A stretch of DNA of 64,000 nt from Ophioderma brevispina (lineage: Eukaryota > Echinodermata > Ophiuroidea > Amphilepidida > Ophiodermatidae), in assembly GCA_023653785.1 (NCBI GenBank), contig JAMKCH010058428.1, positions 103,161 to 167,160 on the forward strand. Direction: 5' to 3'. The notes beneath the pieces were generated by a model. The model made no database searches and was not told the DNA's origin. It worked only from the letters and a program-made list of their open reading frames with translations. Shown in pieces: positions 1 to 11,149 of the stretch. Every line of letters begins with the position of its first letter. Position 1 is the stretch's first letter. The position numbers were made by a program, and so were the translations under genes.

Positions 1-1430
1 CTTTCATTCCCAAAAAGAACCCAGCCTTGTTTAAATTTTGTGAGTTCAATGCCATTTTGTTTTTGTTTTATCTCAGTGAATAAACAATCCGATGACAATT
101 ATGACAAAAAATCCAACAAGAAAAAACAAAACATGGTAAATAGCAAGAATGATCATCTTTATTAGAAAAACAAACACCAATAAAATCTGGTAGAAATGTG
201 AATTATGTTAGTTGAACTAGCGGTGGCACTGCTAGATTAATTAATACTTTAATCAATTACTTTGTTATATAGCTCCATTTTCGATTAAACTTTTTAAAAT
301 AGTATTTTCTCAATTTATTTGAGACAGATTTCTACAGGAAAAGTACTTTGTTACTATAAAAGAGAGAAAGGGGAATATCCCTAGTTTGTTTTTTGCAAGA
401 TCAAGCTGTTGTTGAACTAGACAGGTGATTGAGAAGTCCCCAAGAATGCTAAACTTAGAACTGAGCCACTTGTTTATGCTTTAGATCAAAACATTGTAAA
501 ATCAGGGAATTTCCCCGTAAAGTTATATATGGGAAAGTGATGTGATCAGGTGATGGTTAATTTTTGTGAATCTAATTTGACCGTGCTAGGTTATGTTTAT
601 GCATGAGACTGATGTAATGATTATGTTAGAAAGAGGAATCCTAGCTTCAAGTATTAAAATACCTGTGTCTGAAGGACTGAGGCCAGCAGATTGCAATCGC
701 TATACAGTATGGTTATAGCTAGTGTTATCTACAATAATGGTAATGTATGCTTGCACACAGTTCCAGGATTTATTATATTTCAATTCCACGTGAGCAGATG
801 TCGCGTAATTATTCCCTACTGTCCGTCGTTAAAGCCGAAAGTGCTGGAATCAAAATAGGATTCCAAATTGTGGACAGATAGAATCGTGGTGATTATCTGG
901 ACTGATAACTGTGGAATAGTAGTGTCGTCCGAGGGACTTATAGAACCTTGTCGTCTTGAATGCTGGACAAAATTATCGTCATGGACTGAGAAGATTTCAA
1001 TAGAATATTACCTGAGGAGTTATAAGCGTGACTTTGCATCTGTCAGCTTAGGGTCTTCGCTGTGAGGACATATCATCGATGAACTGCACGCTTTCAACAC
1101 AGGACACTATAAACCCTAAGTAATCTTAACTAATGTATGTAATTTTACTATATATGTAATGTTTGTTTTGGACATACGGAAATTCGGGGTTGAACACATT
1201 ACAAATCATTAAATCCTGGTTATATAAATTCAGATCACTTGGCACAAGGCTCATTTATTGGTGTTTGGAAAGGTATTTCTGACCTTAACGCCTAAAAGAC
1301 GTCATAACAACTTAACAGGTATAACTGAACATAGATTTTCACAATAAAGTTTTTTTATTCAATTAGACACCTTTATTCCAATAATATGTTGGATTCTACA
1401 TTTAAAGAATACAGGCATGATTTGAGTGCA
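1..1430. other. Unannotated AT-rich DNA
   Basis: I see no convincing gene, RNA or transposon domain in this stretch. A 65-codon open frame at 868-1065 (+) has no recognisable domain, no flanking splice signals that stand out and no similarity to the elements elsewhere in the window, so I treat it as chance. The base composition is like the rest of the non-element sequence. Confidence 0.5.
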
Positions 1431-1559
1431 AATTCAAAATTCCCGCGTTTTAATCTATACTGTGTTTATATGAAGTACTGGCACGAGACCAGATGGTTGG
1501 TCAACAAATTTGTCGCCCAAACAAGGCCGTTTGGGGTTTTTTCAGAATGTCGAAACTGG

Positions 1560-2180
1560 TCATAACATTACTCTGGTCAGGTAGGAATTAAGATACGATT
1601 GCGACAGAAATCCTCCTTGAGAAAGGCAATCTTGAAGAATGTTAAGAAGTACCGTGAAACGGGTACCATTCAAATTTGACACAGAGTCGCTGTTGAAGGC
1701 GGAGAACCGCCCATACAGAACATTGCAGCCATCAGACGGAGTCTTGCGTCTAACTCCAAGACAAAGTTGCACAGACGTACCATGTGCCACATCCACAGAT
1801 CAAGCTGTAACAGGATATTACCCGCTTAGACCTGAAATTTCACCTTATAGAATGGCAAAGGAGGCATTCTCTTCAAGCAGCAGACTACCAATGAAGAATA
1901 ACCTTCTGTCAATGGCTTTTTTTAGTTGGGGACGAAACAACTTTCAATGAACGGACTGTCAGCATCTACAATGTGAGGCCCACACAGACCATAACACCCC
2001 CAAGACTTTGACAGTGCCAAATTAACCCGCAGAAGTAACTGTCTGGATGGGGATGATTGGTAATATACCATCTTAGGCCCACATTTCTTTCCTGGAAACG
2101 TTACACCATCAGAATACTTGAACATGTTAAATAAGTTGTGACTGACTCCACCGCAGATACGGACATGGAAGTAAATTTCT
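1560..2180 (+). pseudogene. Tc1/mariner-type transposase remnant
   Basis: Reading across several frameshifts on the plus strand gives the order of a Tc1/mariner (IS630-Tc1-mariner, Tc3-like) transposase. A helix-turn-helix-like stretch around 1635-1720 reads VKKYRETGTIQN. A basic linker follows, with R-R-T-A-R near 1700. A DLKFHPYRM-like segment lies near 1830, and a VGDE-T-F stretch near 1925-1950 resembles the segment around the second catalytic Asp of the family. The sequence LTVWMGMIGN-like, then FFPGNVT-like and EYLNM, follows at 2030-2125. Intact members of the family are about 340 residues. Here no frame stays open beyond about 100 codons and stops interrupt the catalytic part, so this is a dead copy. 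The third catalytic Asp/Glu region is not visible, so the copy seems 3'-truncated near 2.18 kb. The family assignment rests on remembered motif patterns and is not a search result. Confidence 0.7.
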
Positions 2181-2519
2181 TTTGTAATGTATGTGCAATA
2201 TTATGTTGAACCTGGTGCAAAATTCATTGTATTGTTCTTGTTTTTTAAAGAAATAAAATGAAAAAGAAAATGAAAGATTAGTATTGTCTATTTCTTGCCT
2301 GTTCTGTCTATCACTTATTACAAAACTGAGGAAGGCCATGCATGTGTTACATAATCACGTATTTCTTTAAACTACTGAACCCGAATCGAGTGCTGTGGTT
2401 TCATAAAAGATTGAAAAAAAAAAAAATTAATTGTGGTTTAAGATGCTTTTTAAATTTATCAAATGTGTACTCCTTTTGAAGTTATGGTCACCATTAGTTA
2501 GGGTGTAATTCTTTTCGGA

Positions 2520-4400
2520 ACACCTGTCGAAGTGGGGCCTACGTTTCATCCCTAGCAGGATCTTCATTAAAGGCAAACTGACAAAAAGCTAGACAAACAT
2601 ATATACAAAGAACAAAAGACAGGAGATACCAAAGAGGAATTAGGGAAGGGATAGGGAGCTGAAAATTGAACAATAGAAGTAAATGAACAAAGAATTTGTG
2701 ACGAAACCAGAAATCAATGGGGCAGCGGGGAAGTCGAGGACAGATTAGTATGGGCAAAGGGACTAGAAGAGCCTGCTGAAAATGACCAAGGGGAAACTGA
2801 ACCAGGAAATCAGCGGTCATGGTCAGGGTAAGCTGAACGAGAACAATGGGATATGAGTTAAGGCAGTAATGATGATCAAAGGATGTGGTTAAAGAAGACC
2901 TTATAAGTATATTAAAACAGAAAACCTGAAATAAAAAGGGGAGGGGGAATAACAAAATGAAAAGGGAATAAGAACAATAAAAATTATATAAGAAAACATG
3001 GCGGTAATGTAATAAGGAAATGTAAATAACAGAAAAATAAATACACAAATAATTTTTAACAAAACCATACCCTGAATCCCAAAACGGGGAATATGTAATA
3101 CCAAACATGGGCTAAAATTATCAGAAGTGATACCTGAAAAGGAGAAGCGAGTCAATCAAGGTTTTTATAAGTGTGAAAAGGACCTAGTCGTTCCCTGTCT
3201 TGGATGTTGAGACCATGGGGCTCGGTGGTGAGTAGACGCTTCACTCACACCTTTTCTCTGCTGAGCCGGCCAGTGGTCGGGGCGTTTGCCAAAGATTCAA
3301 TACCCTGTAAGGTCATATCAGAACTAGTATGGTTAGTAGTGTAAAGATGCTGGCCCACCGGTGTTTCCAAACTTGTTGGTGTTGACTTGGACCCTATGGC
3401 CATAGAAGCGTCTCTGGTTCCTGGGTTTCTCTTCAAGAGCTGTAATCCAGGGCCAGTGAGTAGGCTATAATGATGGCTTGTTGAATTCTGCTGGGAGCTG
3501 TGTCCTCTGGCCACCGGCGTTTCTTCAAATTCTGTGAATGGTATCGAGAATCATTAGAACATATGCGCCGAAGTGGCGGGCGGGGGTGGTCATCGGCCGG
3601 GGTGGGTGGCAACTGGACGAAATGGAGAGATACTGATGAGTGTCTCTGGGGCATGGGATATAGATCCGTGGAGAGGGTGCTGCCTTCGCCTTTCTTGATG
3701 GTGACATCATGGAAATGTGCCTGTTGGGTGAGAATCATTCACACGGGAATGTTAATGGTTCTGTGAAAGTAATTGATATGGTCACTTAAATATGATGAGC
3801 TTTCCGGTCATTCACTGGTCCAGATGAAAAATAAATCAATCGATGTACCTCCACCAAACCCAAAGACAAACACGGTATTAGAGCAAGCATCTGACTCTTC
3901 GAACTGGACAGGAAAAGGCAAGCCAGCGAGGGCGTCATCCTCGTGCCCATCGCCGGCCTATGTAACTGTAAGTAATTATCATTCTACCAAATTCATTATA
4001 AAAGTGAATGAAATTGGTTGTATTATTGTTCATGAAAGTGGCCAGATCCGATCATCAATGGGGGGGGGGGGGGGCGTTGTGTGGCCACTCTTGGCCAAGC
4101 CTGCATAGCTGCTGCGATACCTTCATTGTGGAGAATGTGTTTGTAGAGAGAGGTGCATCAAATGTCTCAATGATGGCGGTGCTGGGAACTGTCTTGAGAG
4201 CTTTAAAGTTCCTGAGAAAATCGGGTTTTTTTTTTTTTTTTTTTTTTTTTTTGTGGGGTGTCATGAATGTACGATGAAGCCTTTTGAACAAGAGGTTGTT
4301 TAATGATGAATGGTCCACAAAGAGGAGATGTTTTGCTGTCGGTGAACCGTTGCCAGAGCTGAATAGGCCCTAACAGAGTTACCAGGATTATGATAAAGAA
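2520..4400 (-). pseudogene. Penelope-like retroelement, reverse transcriptase remnant (PLE1)
   Basis: The minus strand, read from about 4.4 kb down, carries the Penelope-like (PLE) reverse transcriptase in order, spread over several frames. A GSPT stretch lies near 4350. A DFLRNFKALKT segment and the motif HNEGIAAAMQAW lie at about 4210-4100, corresponding to the PLE pattern SLYTNIPHNEGI. A DHIN-like region follows near 3780. FHDVTIKKGEGSTLSTDLY lies at about 3720-3660, then HQYLSISSCHP and an RRICSND segment at about 3640-3540, followed by ARGHSS near 3510. This ordering is diagnostic of PLEs. Frameshifts, a long A-run (T on the plus strand, about 4226-4252) inside the RT and in-frame stops make it non-functional. 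I could not find a GIY-YIG domain between 3.2 and 2.55 kb, so that part is lost, replaced or too decayed. The element seems to end near 2.52 kb in a ribozyme-like motif annotated separately. Confidence 0.8.
2521..2575 (-). ncRNA. Possible decayed hammerhead-ribozyme-like terminus of PLE1
   Basis: On the minus strand the string TTAATGA is followed by a short potential hairpin (ATCC, a loop of about 6, then GGAT) and then GAAACG. Hammerhead ribozymes have the core CUGAUGA, stem II, GAAA, and PLEs are known to carry such motifs in their terminal repeats. Two core positions differ from consensus and two extra bases precede the hairpin, so activity is doubtful. I include it because it sits at the expected end of a PLE and parallels a closer match at 32335-32364. 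Confidence 0.3.
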
Positions 4401-5260
4401 TAGATAAGAATAGGATAAGAAATTGTAATGCTATGCCGAGATACACAACAAAGGTCTGTTAGACAAGATCAGCTCAGCTCTAGCCTCAGCTCATTGAGTG
4501 CTATGATTTTGGTAGGATTATGTTTATAAAGGAGATTGGGCGATTGACAGTGGTGATTTCGTTTTTCACAGGATGCTCCATTTAACATTTCAGATTTTAA
4601 CAGAACATCTCAACGTCATTTGAATGTCATACAATTCATTTTCTGTCCTTTATTAGTTATTTTATGAAGTGTAATCCTTTCTTTGAAATCGGAAAATCCG
4701 TTTTAGAAAATAAGAAATAAACTATTTGACGCAGGCGTTAGCCGTGGGGTGGATAGATGGGCATATTGCCCCTCGAACAAAAATGCTGAGGGAAAATCCT
4801 GAATGGAATATGGTATCTGCATTCTATTCTAAAGCAAACCTTTTGATCACCTTTTGCCATATTTCCATGTGGGAGGGAGGGAGTGTAAGGGTATCTCTCA
4901 ACGGATTAGGCTGATTTGACAAGTGCATCGGTAAACTGTTTATAGCTATATGTAGTGTGTACTGATGGTTTTCAGAAGTCATATGCATTTTTAAAAAAAC
5001 CACATTTAAATAATTGTAAATATTTTAAGTAAAATTTTCTTTCCCAAATTGGTGTAAAGTCTAAGGTCAGTAAAGCGTCTAATTCCTGTAGTGAAAGTAA
5101 ACATGAACAATTCCATAGGCGTTTAAGGAACAACATGGAAGTTGCTCCCACCAACCTTGCCCCCGTATTAAAATGAGTTTTGTGTTCCGAGACTAAACCA
5201 AAAAAGAGGGGGCCAGCCAAGAAAGGGGACGATTTTGTTTTCACACAAAATTTAAAGAGA
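4400..5260. other. Unannotated DNA
   Basis: No gene or recognisable element is visible beyond very weak continuation of PLE1 at the left edge. Open frames here are short and lack domains. Confidence 0.4.
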
Positions 5261-5264
5261 TAAC

Positions 5265-5780
5265 GGCAACTTTGAAAAAATAAGTTCTCCCCTCTAATTT
5301 TTCAAGTGAATATTTTTTGCATGGTTATAAAGCTTTATATACATTAAGCCCTCACCCACCTTAAATGATTAAGCCAAATCAGCGCGCTTGTAAGTAAACA
5401 GACCGAGTTTATAATTAATGTCGCAGCGACATTATTTCAGCAGACGACGGGGAAAATGGAGCTATAAACACAAGAAACACACGCCAGAGTTGTTCTCACG
5501 GCATGCACCCTTGTTTGACAGGTCTGTGACCTTTGTGGGTTTTAATACAATGAGTACGAGTCTATGATTCAGCAATAGACACATTTTGTTGATTAAAGTT
5601 ACGGCAAAATTACCAATTTAGCCTACAAATTACCTGGATGTCTTAGCTCTTAGAAGTTCCCTTCTTTTTGGGTAGTATTTTAGTGTAAAAATATATATTC
5701 TATTCTTCCAATGGCCTCCTAGCTTATCTTTGCGAGCAAATTTTAAATTTTCTGACAATGTGACAGTGTCGCTGAAAGTC
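5265..5780 (+). repeat. Interspersed repeat R1, solo copy 1
   Basis: This stretch aligns by eye, with many indels, to 15050-15650 (tandem copy B), to 9215-9860 (copy A) and to 41480-41905. Shared landmarks in order are GCATGGTT-TAAAGCTTT, ATTAAGCC, AATCAGCG, a CAGACGACG-like segment, ACACAAGAA, GTTTGAC-GGTCTGTGACCTTTGTG, ATGAGTACG, and an end near GTGCCAGT-CCGCTT. It carries no coding capacity. Compared with copies A and B it lacks the TTGA microsatellite segment that those copies have after the words ACCTGGAT. Confidence 0.7.
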
Positions 5781-5869
5781 AAAAAATTCACGTATCGTTC
5801 TATGTAATATCTTGAAAGCAGAGGGACTTTCCCGTACGCAAACTTGTATATTCCCGGAAACATCTATCG

Positions 5870-7425
5870 ACTGATATATAGCGGCGCTATTCATGATGAT
5901 GTTTGCGCTTTATTCCGTTAATATATGGATCCAGAGGTTTTATCGAAGTAGAAAATGCTGTACCAACTCATTCAATTCAGTGGTGAAAAAAAATACACTC
6001 GAATGCTATTTTTTAAGCTTGAATATATTTAATCAATAAGGCGCTTTTGTTTATTAGCACTGTGGTATTGGAAATTGTTGTTAGTATAGACCAGTGTAAA
6101 TAGCTAAGTTTATACAAGATTTGCAAGAAAACTGACGACTTTTATGCATTGTTTACTATCTCGATTCTTATAAGTAGATAAAAGATGGCATTCTTCAAGT
6201 TCGCTTTTAAAATGCTTTAGTGTCTGTTTTTACCCAAAAAGAGAGTAATATAAGGCGTTGGTATGACCCTAACACTAAAGGGATTTAGAGACAAAATGGT
6301 ATTTTAAATTTAAAAAAAATGACTGATTTGACACTGTGTCATTTAGTTCAAAGAGACCTCTCTTGGATCCAAGGGATAAGCGACGAAAACTTACACTAGA
6401 CTTTACAACCCATGCGCTGGCGACTCCCGGGTAGTGTTTATTTCCAGGAAGCCTGTGTCATTCGCGTTATACCTATATCTAAGTTGGTTGGTATAATAGA
6501 GGGCGCGGTATTGGATCGGCATTTCCAGGGGGTGGCAAGCTGAAAATTCTTTCCAAGTTTTAGTATTGATGAGTTGACTGGACGTCAACGCAGTGGCACA
6601 AACAAAGCACTGCCCGACAGTATGCGTGGATTAACTGCAGGGCTTGTTCTTTTAAAATTTTCGCGCTCAATCGGGCGTGCAGTGCATAGGCTATTTGAAT
6701 GCTCTGTGGGTAACTATATGGGCATTATGTATTCGCACCTCCAACATGGCATTAGACCAGGTGCTAGATTGTGTTTGTAAACATTGCATGACACCTAATC
6801 GATAGCAAATTGTCTTTTAACCACAATTCGCAAAGAGAAAAAAGAGACTCGACTGGGGGACAGTCTCAGTCTTTAAATTTAAAGGGATCATGTTGGATTT
6901 TCGATTCACCCTCTCACCATGTTACCTTTTATCTCTGCACATGTGACTAGGGCAATGGACCCTGGTGGAATGCCAACATTAAAAATGAAAATCTAAAAAT
7001 ATCATCTTGCAGTTACTGTCCGGGTTCCCTATTCACTGTGCACACAGCGCATTCAATAGGCATATGACCGGTCATGCGTACTCTGTGCTTAACGCATTAG
7101 GACATGAGAAAACTCAAGTCGTTGCGAGAAAAGTGCTTAAGGGATTGCCTTGGTAGAAAGCTCTAATTGTAGAATATATTAGCATCAATAAACAATATGT
7201 GAATTTTATTTATGATATAGAACATTCAGAAAAATCCGAAAGGTTAAGAATTCTATAAAAAAGAGCGGTATTTTGGTTGGGTTCTATAATGCTAACTCTA
7301 GGGCAAAAATCCACCAGTGATTGCTGGGCAAGATTAGATTGCAAGGAGGGCGCCATGGAACAAACGGGTTAGGAGGACGAGCTCTATGTGTAGTAAAACT
7401 GAAACACAAAAGATAATCGTATTCA
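5870..7425. other. Unannotated DNA
   Basis: No gene, tandem array or recognisable transposon domain is seen. Short open frames at 6403-6588 (-) and 6574-6780 (+) show no domain or splice context. Confidence 0.4.
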
Positions 7426-7429
7426 GCTA

Positions 7430-7965
7430 AATGGGGGAAGCGGCACGGGTTCGCGGAGATAGAATGGCGGCGGAGGAGGAAAATTCTATAGATGACGGAT
7501 AATAGAAAAGGGGAGAACTAAAACGGAAGGAAAAGAAATGGGGCGGAAAATATGCAAGGGAAGAAAGCTGAAAACTGGGGAAGGAAAAAATGGGGGGGGG
7601 GGAAGAGGGGAGCAAGAGAGAAAGTGGAGGTGAGAACGGGAGGGGAGGGGGCCCGGGGAAGGGGGACTCATTGGGGACAGGAAGAAGCAAAACAGAGAAC
7701 GAGGAGGAATTAGGGACACATAAATAGGGTAGGAGGCGTGGGGGTGGGGGGGGATCCTGCTCGCCGCATTATGCGGGCGAAATTGCACGGTAAAAGGGAG
7801 ACTGGGGGGTAATTACAAGGGGATAAGGAGAAAAGTACATAGGAAAATTTAGGGGAAGGACGCTTCAAAGGAGGAGGACTAGAAGAGAGGAAGGGGGAGG
7901 GACGGAGTCGGAGAAAAGGGAATAATAAAGGAAAAGAGAGCATATAGAAAGAAATAACAAAGGAC
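7430..7965. repeat. Strand-asymmetric polypurine tract
   Basis: Over roughly 530 bases the plus strand is overwhelmingly A and G, with many GGGG and GGAGG runs, including a G-run of about 10 near 7592. The long proline- and serine-rich open frames on the minus strand here are a composition effect and not genes. Such tracts can form triplex (H-DNA) or G-quadruplex structures; that is a general property and is not shown here. Confidence 0.75.
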
Positions 7966-8540
7966 TTAGATGCACGATTTCAATTGGTTCACCATTACGT
8001 CCTCCTTTATAACCGCCATGATTTAAATAAGCTGGTGTAAGCAAAAAGAAAAAAATGGGCAAATTTCATAAAATGAAGCAAATAAAGAAATGATTCAAAG
8101 CAAACAGGGAAGACCGGGCAGGCGCAGAGTGAATAAAGACGTGAGAAAAGGGATTCGTTTGCTACTGGGCGAGGGTAAGATTCAGGAAAACTTATTGACT
8201 GACATGAAACTTCAAGCATAGGGAGGTGGGGAGGACACCGAAAATATTACAAGCAATACTCCTTAAACTCAACGGCTCTGTGGAGCTCGCCGGGTTCTTT
8301 GTAAGGCCAGGAGAATTGGCGGGGATGCTCATCACTATTATAAACCAAGATATGCACATTACCCCTAAGAACCAGGGCAAATCCTTTCGGTCCCAGCAAA
8401 AAATCCCGGAACTCCACCCCTCATGCGCAACACCGGATAAAGCAAGTAATAGTACTTATTATCCCGCCGGAACGGGCTAGTCTGACGATCAGTGGGTACG
8501 ATCCTCACGAATCAAAAGAAAAGGAAAAGGGGCCACATGA
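7966..8540. other. Unannotated DNA
   Basis: No gene is recognised. An 84-codon frame at 8226-8480 (+) and a 62-codon frame on the other strand overlap each other and show no domain. Confidence 0.4.
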
Positions 8541-8545
8541 AGAGG

Positions 8546-9860
8546 CATACTGAGCACCTTATCCTATGAACAATTCTGATAAAGTTGAACCAAAATGTAG
8601 CGCCACTATTGGCCTACAGGCGCCCCTCTTAGTTTTACCTATTATGAAATAGTCATTTCAAGAAGCTTGATAAAGCATAACGATAATATTTTGTTGACCA
8701 AAATAAAGTGGTCCAGTAATGTTTAAAATGATGCACATGTATTTAACTTTTATTTAGGTCCAATCTCAATGAATGGCTGCCATATTAGATTTCAAAATGG
8801 CCGCCAGTGAATGCCACATTTAAGCCTAACTTGAGTTTTAAAAATGAGTTTTTGAACAAAACGCCAATTTTTAAGGATAACTCCACATTGGTAAGCTGAG
8901 GGGGGAGTTCGAAAGCGATAGACATTTGCAGAGCAGTAATAGATAGCATTTATCATAAATGTCCATATGGCGACTGATTCAAAATGGACCACCAAGGTCC
9001 AATTGTGTGTTCATTGTGTCCATTGCGTAGTTGGTCCCACGAAAAAATTCCACTAAAGCTTCCAGTTCCAATTAATAGGATCAGTATATAGGACTTGGAT
9101 TGTGTCGACAAAATGACAACAGAAGTAGCCCGAAAAGATTAGAGCAGGACTTTTAATCAAGCTCCACTGGCAAGTGGAAAAAAAGTGAAAGAGCTAGAGT
9201 ACTGCTGAAAGAGACATGGCACATTTGAAAAATAGTGCGCCCTAAGATTTTTCAAAATCGATTATTGTTGGCATGGTTTTGTAAGCTTTTATCTACAAAA
9301 CGACTTCACCCGCAATGATTAATAAGGACCAAACAGTTCCTTAGCCTTATGGGATCAAAAACGGAAAAGATTTTGTAATTTAGCGTCGCGGCGCCACATT
9401 CCAGCAGAGACGCGCGGACGAACGAAAATGGCGATTTTAAACACAAGAACACGCACGCCGTATGAATGGTTCCCACGATATGCCACAATGTTTGACCGGG
9501 AGTTCTATAACCCTTTGTGGTTTTATATCAGGAGTACGAGTCAAAAAAGATTCAGTATTACATTTGTTGATGAGTTATGGAAAACTAAAAAATTACCTAC
9601 AAATAACGGATATAAATTAATACAAAATATTATAAAAATAAATTGATTGATTGATTGATTGCTGATTTTATCTTTATCCTCATGTCAATGTCCCTATGTT
9701 TTGGGGTATGTCTTTTTCTGTGTTAAAATTCTCCTCGGTTTCTTCTAATGGCCTAGACTATCATTTGTAGAGCAAATTGAGAAAGACAATGAAACGATGA
9801 ACATTTAATATGTTGTGGCGCGGGGAAATGTGGCCAGTTTCCGATTGAAGGATACTTAGT
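8546..9860 (+). repeat. Interspersed repeat R1 in tandem copy A
   Basis: This aligns with 14430-15650 throughout. Landmarks are the left edge at TACTGAGC, then AGCGCC-CTATTGGCC, ATTATGAAATA-TCATTTCAAGA, ATATTTTGTTGAC, a GGCTGCCAT-TTAGATTTCA segment, and the 3' part shared with the solo copies at 5.27 kb and 41.48 kb. A tetranucleotide run (TTGA)n lies at about 9640-9661. The sequence continues without a break into the LINE that follows, and the same junction is present in copy B, so R1 and LINE were already joined before duplication. Confidence 0.75.
9640..9661 (+). repeat. (TTGA)n microsatellite
   Basis: About five TTGA units follow an A/T-rich AAATAAA-like stretch. The corresponding run in copy B is at about 15462-15487. 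Neither solo R1 copy (5.27 kb, 41.48 kb) has it, so it arose or was inserted in the A/B ancestor. Confidence 0.8.
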
Positions 9861-11149
9861 ACAGATGGGGCCTATGGGCATGTAACAAACAGTCTCATCT
9901 TCAGACACATTAGTTAATATCAATGACAACCATTTCTTCGGGTGATTTTGGTATTATGGGTATTTTGGCAAAGTTCAGTTTACCAAAATTTCAAATTGCA
10001 TAATTTTACTCAGGTAGATAGTTATAGAAGCACTTTTTTGACCTACCAATTTTACAAAATTTGTTTTAAATTGTGGCCAAACAATTGGGCCCCTCGTTGC
10101 ACACAGATAGAAAATTGTTAATAGCCATGATTCTCTGTCAGATTATCAGAGGTATAACTCTACCAAAAACCATTAAATACAACTAATGTAGAAACGCTAC
10201 GCAGCGCCACTCGAAAAGGCTGCTCTTCTCGTGTCGTCTTCTAGTGTAATTTTTAAACTGTTTATTGGCCATCAATATCTACGATTTTTATACCAGGATA
10301 AGGATAAGGTATCAGCGACAATAAGATTAAGGCAAGGTAAGGCCGTATTCATTTTTATAGTTCATGTTTTTTAAGAATTTTGATGGTCATCAATCTTGCA
10401 TCATATTTTATACTGTTTTACGCATATGCATTATACATGATGAGCCTCTGATTACATGACTTTAGATGGTGATCAACTCACAGGCTGATCACTCGTTCTG
10501 CGACAGATGAATGAGCGTCAATTGCACCTTCAATTATGTCCACTATCAGATTCTCATGCATAGACAGGCACATATGTGGCCCTGGTTTGTATGGTTCACT
10601 TAACCACGGATATTTGAAAACACAAGCCGGAACACAAGAGGCTCAGTCCTTGAACATGTGTCTGATTCAGTAATGGATATGTCTATCACATTGCTGTAAA
10701 ATTTTCAAATTCTTTTTGTATTATTTAAAAAAAAAAAAAAAAAAAAACTCTAAACGCCACCGAAAACGTTGGGGGGAGAAAGCGAGGTAATCGAGGTGGT
10801 AAGAACAGGAAAATCCGCGTTGTCACGGTGTCCGACAGGCGCGGCGGATCTAGGCGGAGGGGGCGGGAGGGGGCAGCGCGCCTCCCGGTAATTCTGCAAA
10901 TCTTGCAAAAGAAGTCCATTTTGAGCTTCTTTTGGACAGGTTTAAGCCTTCAGCCCCCCGGTTAATTTTGACGTTTTTCAAATCCTGGATCCGCCCCTGC
11001 CTGGTCTATCTCGTGATATTGGCCTCTCAGTAGAACTTAAAGGCATAAATGTTTAAAAAACCTAACACAGGTTGAGTTATGGCAATAACAACATTTTAAG
11101 ATATTCACTATGGAATGCACAGTCTTTGTGTTAATAAAATCTGACAAGT

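Noticed and set aside
2539..3108. 189-codon minus-strand open frame rich in Phe, Leu and Tyr, resembling a membrane protein
   Set aside because: It lies in A/G-rich plus-strand sequence at the decayed end of PLE1, runs into the ribozyme-like terminus, and its hydrophobicity follows from composition.
7427..7943. Long proline/serine-rich minus-strand frames
   Set aside because: They are translations of a polypurine tract in several frames at once, with no domain.
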